Shown here: piece after piece, positions 62,444-64,000 of the stretch
Position numbering within the stretch: the first letter of the stretch is position 1
Layout of the letters: every line of letters starts with the position of its first letter
From: Ornithinibacillus bavariensis
GTDB taxonomy: Bacteria > Bacillota > Bacilli > Bacillales > Amphibacillaceae
Direction of reading: 5' to 3'
Length of the DNA stretch: 64,000 nt
Assembly: GCF_018333235.1 (NCBI RefSeq)
Contig: NZ_BORP01000001.1
Span: forward strand, 62,001 to 126,000
The notes under the pieces: model-generated
Database searches by the model: none
The model's input: only the letters and a program-made list of their open reading frames with translations
Told to the model about the DNA's origin: nothing
Made by a program: the position numbers and the translations under genes

Positions 62444-63631
62444 GTGTTCAAAGGCAATAGCTTGACCAACATTAGAATACTTCATGGGTTAAGCAGAAAA
62501 CAGTTGGCAGATAGAATTGGAGTTACTGAACAGGCTATTTGGCAATATGAAAATGGTTATGTATCACCAAAGCTAGAAGTGGTTAATCGTTTAAAAGTTA
62601 TCTTTAATGTTAAATCAAGTTATTTCTACCACGATGACATATTGAGTTCATATAACAAGGATAATATACTTATTGAAAATATTGCTTATCGTTCAAGTAC
62701 TATTAATTCACTACAAAAAACTCAAAGTGAGTCAATGCATATTAGATTTATTGATTCTTTTTTGAAGAAAGTGGAAACTAGAATTAGTTACCCAATGAAT
62801 ATCCTCCTAGAATTAAGAAATTATACGATAAATTATTTAAAGCAAAATCCTGATATGAATAAAGATAGTCTAATAAAGCATGTGGCCGATTATTCTCGTA
62901 AAAAAATAGGCATGGATAGCAATTCCAATAATAACTTTTTATTTTTATTGGAAAGAGCAGGTGCTTTTGTTTTTGAAAAAGAAATTGGTGATTCAATTGA
63001 TGCTTATAGCTTATGGAGTGAAGACAATAGGGCTTATATTGTGTTAGGAACTGTAAAAAAATCTGCAGTGAGAAGAAATTTTGATTTAGCACATGAACTG
63101 GGGCACTTACTTTTACATTATAAAGTAGAGTTTTCTATTCAAGATAAAAAAGATTATCGAGCCCTAGAAGATGAGGCAAATCAGTTTGCATCTGAGTTTT
63201 TGTTACCAGAATATCAATTTTCTTTAGACTGTGAAAATATAGGGAAAAAATCGAATCCAGATGCATATATTGAATTAAAGGAAAAGTGGCTAGTATCGTT
63301 ACAAGCAATGGCAGCAAGGGCTTTTAAGTTAGGAATTATTGATTATCAGCAATACCGTTACTTTTATATGTTGGTTAATAAAAAAGGATATAAACAAGTT
63401 GAACCATTAGATAATAGAATCCCAATTGAACGCCCGTCCAAAGTAAAAAGTATACTACAATTACTTTTTGATAAGGAGTTTTATACTGTTACTGAAATTA
63501 TGGATGAACTAAGGATAAACCAAGGATTTCTAACTATTTTAACTGGATTAGAAGAAGAATTTTTCACAAAAAATAGGCAAAGGGAAGATAACAGTTCTAC
63601 TGTAAATGAGTTGATTTTTAAAACTAATTAA
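62444..63631 (+). CDS. XRE plus ImmA/IrrE metallopeptidase protein
   Basis: A 395-residue two-domain protein. Residues 5-60 form an XRE helix-turn-helix (SRKQLADRIGVTEQAIWQYE) and residues ~150-290 an ImmA/IrrE (COG2856) peptidase with H217-E-L-G-H221, the metal site, and a later Glu (ALEDEANQFASEF). A C-terminal winged-helix-like tail follows. Such proteins act as repressor/antitoxins that cleave or are cleaved under stress, as with the pneumococcal spr1629 type. GTG start with AAGGAGGTA 6-7 nt upstream. Operon with the preceding gene. Confidence 0.85.
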   Translation: MFKGNSLTNIRILHGLSRKQLADRIGVTEQAIWQYENGYVSPKLEVVNRLKVIFNVKSSYFYHDDILSSYNKDNILIENIAYRSSTINSLQKTQSESMHIRFIDSFLKKVETRISYPMNILLELRNYTINYLKQNPDMNKDSLIKHVADYSRKKIGMDSNSNNNFLFLLERAGAFVFEKEIGDSIDAYSLWSEDNRAYIVLGTVKKSAVRRNFDLAHELGHLLLHYKVEFSIQDKKDYRALEDEANQFASEFLLPEYQFSLDCENIGKKSNPDAYIELKEKWLVSLQAMAARAFKLGIIDYQQYRYFYMLVNKKGYKQVEPLDNRIPIERPSKVKSILQLLFDKEFYTVTEIMDELRINQGFLTILTGLEEEFFTKNRQREDNSSTVNELIFKTN

Positions 63632-63663
63632 ACTAAGAATACTAAAGATAATGACAACCATTT

Positions 63664-63698
63664 AAAAGAGTAATCCAGATTTTACGGGTTACTCTTTA
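63664..63698 (+). terminator. Terminator after the XRE/ImmA gene
   Basis: AAAGAGTAATCC pairs with GGGTTACTCTTT (one G-U), followed by A/T-rich sequence. Confidence 0.8.
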
Positions 63699-63780
63699 TT
63701 CATTTCTGCCAAGTTACTTCACGAACAAATCAACATATTTGCCTCCAAAATGAAGAAACTAAGCTTGGAGGTGTTAATCC

Positions 63781-63930
63781 ATGAGTAAGAAGAAGCTGAG
63801 TTCTGGTGGTTTTAGTGATGAACAAGCTGTACGCAAAAAGCTCTCGAAGCAATTCGACCATGAATTTGCGAATGAGCCATTAACCGCTAATGAAAAATAT
63901 AATAATAAGAAAACGAAAAAGCGACAATAA
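63781..63930 (+). CDS. sspO: Small acid-soluble spore protein O-like
   Basis: A 49-residue, strongly basic protein. The C-terminal part, FANEPLTANEKYNNKKTKKRQ, matches the end of SspO (EPLTEAQRQNNKKRKKNQ). SspO is a minor spore-core protein made in the forespore. GGAGGTG is about 9 nt before the ATG. A terminator follows. The gene supports an endospore-forming host. N-terminal half is less alike, so the symbol is probable rather than certain. Confidence 0.75.
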   Translation: MSKKKLSSGGFSDEQAVRKKLSKQFDHEFANEPLTANEKYNNKKTKKRQ

Positions 63931-63955
63931 ACATTGGAAATAATATCTCCGTATG

Positions 63956-63990
63956 GCAGCCCATTTAGTTGTAATTTGGGCTGCTTTTTG
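63956..63990 (+). terminator. Terminator after sspO-like gene
   Basis: GCAGCCCA pairs with TGGGCTGC around an AT-rich loop and is followed by TTTTTG. Confidence 0.85.
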
Positions 63991-64000
63991 ATTTGCTTTT

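Overview
The window is about 64 kb of low-GC DNA with strong GGAGG-type ribosome binding sites, frequent TTG and GTG starts, a CcpA-type cre site, a seven-gene Mrp antiporter operon and an sspO-like spore protein gene. Together these point to an endospore-forming member of the Bacillaceae, probably a halotolerant or alkaliphilic genus of the Oceanobacillus/Virgibacillus kind. The genus is inferred from gene content only. The region reads as chromosomal. No rRNA, tRNA, CRISPR array or complete insertion sequence was recognised.

Layout: 0-6.4 kb holds a truncated dihydroorotate dehydrogenase-like gene, an SDR dehydrogenase divergent from a TetR regulator, and a Bce-type peptide-sensing module (response regulator, kinase, ATPase, permease) whose first gene overlaps the TetR gene. 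6.6-11.6 kb holds a DUF454 protein and a PadR-controlled MacB/FtsX-type ABC operon with a triple operator over its promoter. 11.7-23.2 kb is mixed housekeeping: amidohydrolase, AbrB-family membrane protein, a 51-bp minisatellite, 3-hydroxyacyl-CoA dehydrogenase, a serine hydrolase, a DUF6773/XRE pair followed by a decayed ABC permease, a small holin-like protein, a metallophosphoesterase, a Gfo/Idh/MocA oxidoreductase and an RluA-type pseudouridine synthase. 23.2-28.8 kb holds an ABC-2 exporter operon with a lipoprotein, then an MscS-type channel.

28.9-34.7 kb is a complete mrpABCDEFG operon, divergent from a KdpD-like universal-stress-protein gene. 35.6-36.5 kb is a small scar with a degenerate tyrosine recombinase. 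36.6-44.6 kb holds a YczE-type membrane protein, another ABC exporter, an aldehyde dehydrogenase, an SDR plus MarR regulator with a double palindrome, and a CAX-type calcium/proton exchanger. 44.7-48.3 kb is a phosphonate-type ABC importer (phnD, phnC, two phnE). 48.5-52.8 kb holds YeiH with a divergent LysR regulator, a glyoxalase-fold protein and an MFS/MarR pair.

The most interesting part is 53.0-61.3 kb. Two DUF485/sodium:solute symporter pairs flank a LytS/LytR-type two-component system. The second pair has three ACCATTYA elements at exact 21-bp spacing and a near-perfect cre site, and is followed by a 574-residue ATP-sulfurylase-family protein. That protein keeps the nucleotide-binding motifs but has lost the sulfate-binding Gln and Arg, so it may be a nucleotidyltransferase for another substrate linked to the symporters. 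The window ends with a probable toxin-antitoxin-like pair (DUF5986-like protein plus XRE/ImmA-IrrE protein) and sspO.

Call limits: all assignments come from reading motifs and gene order. No database search was run.
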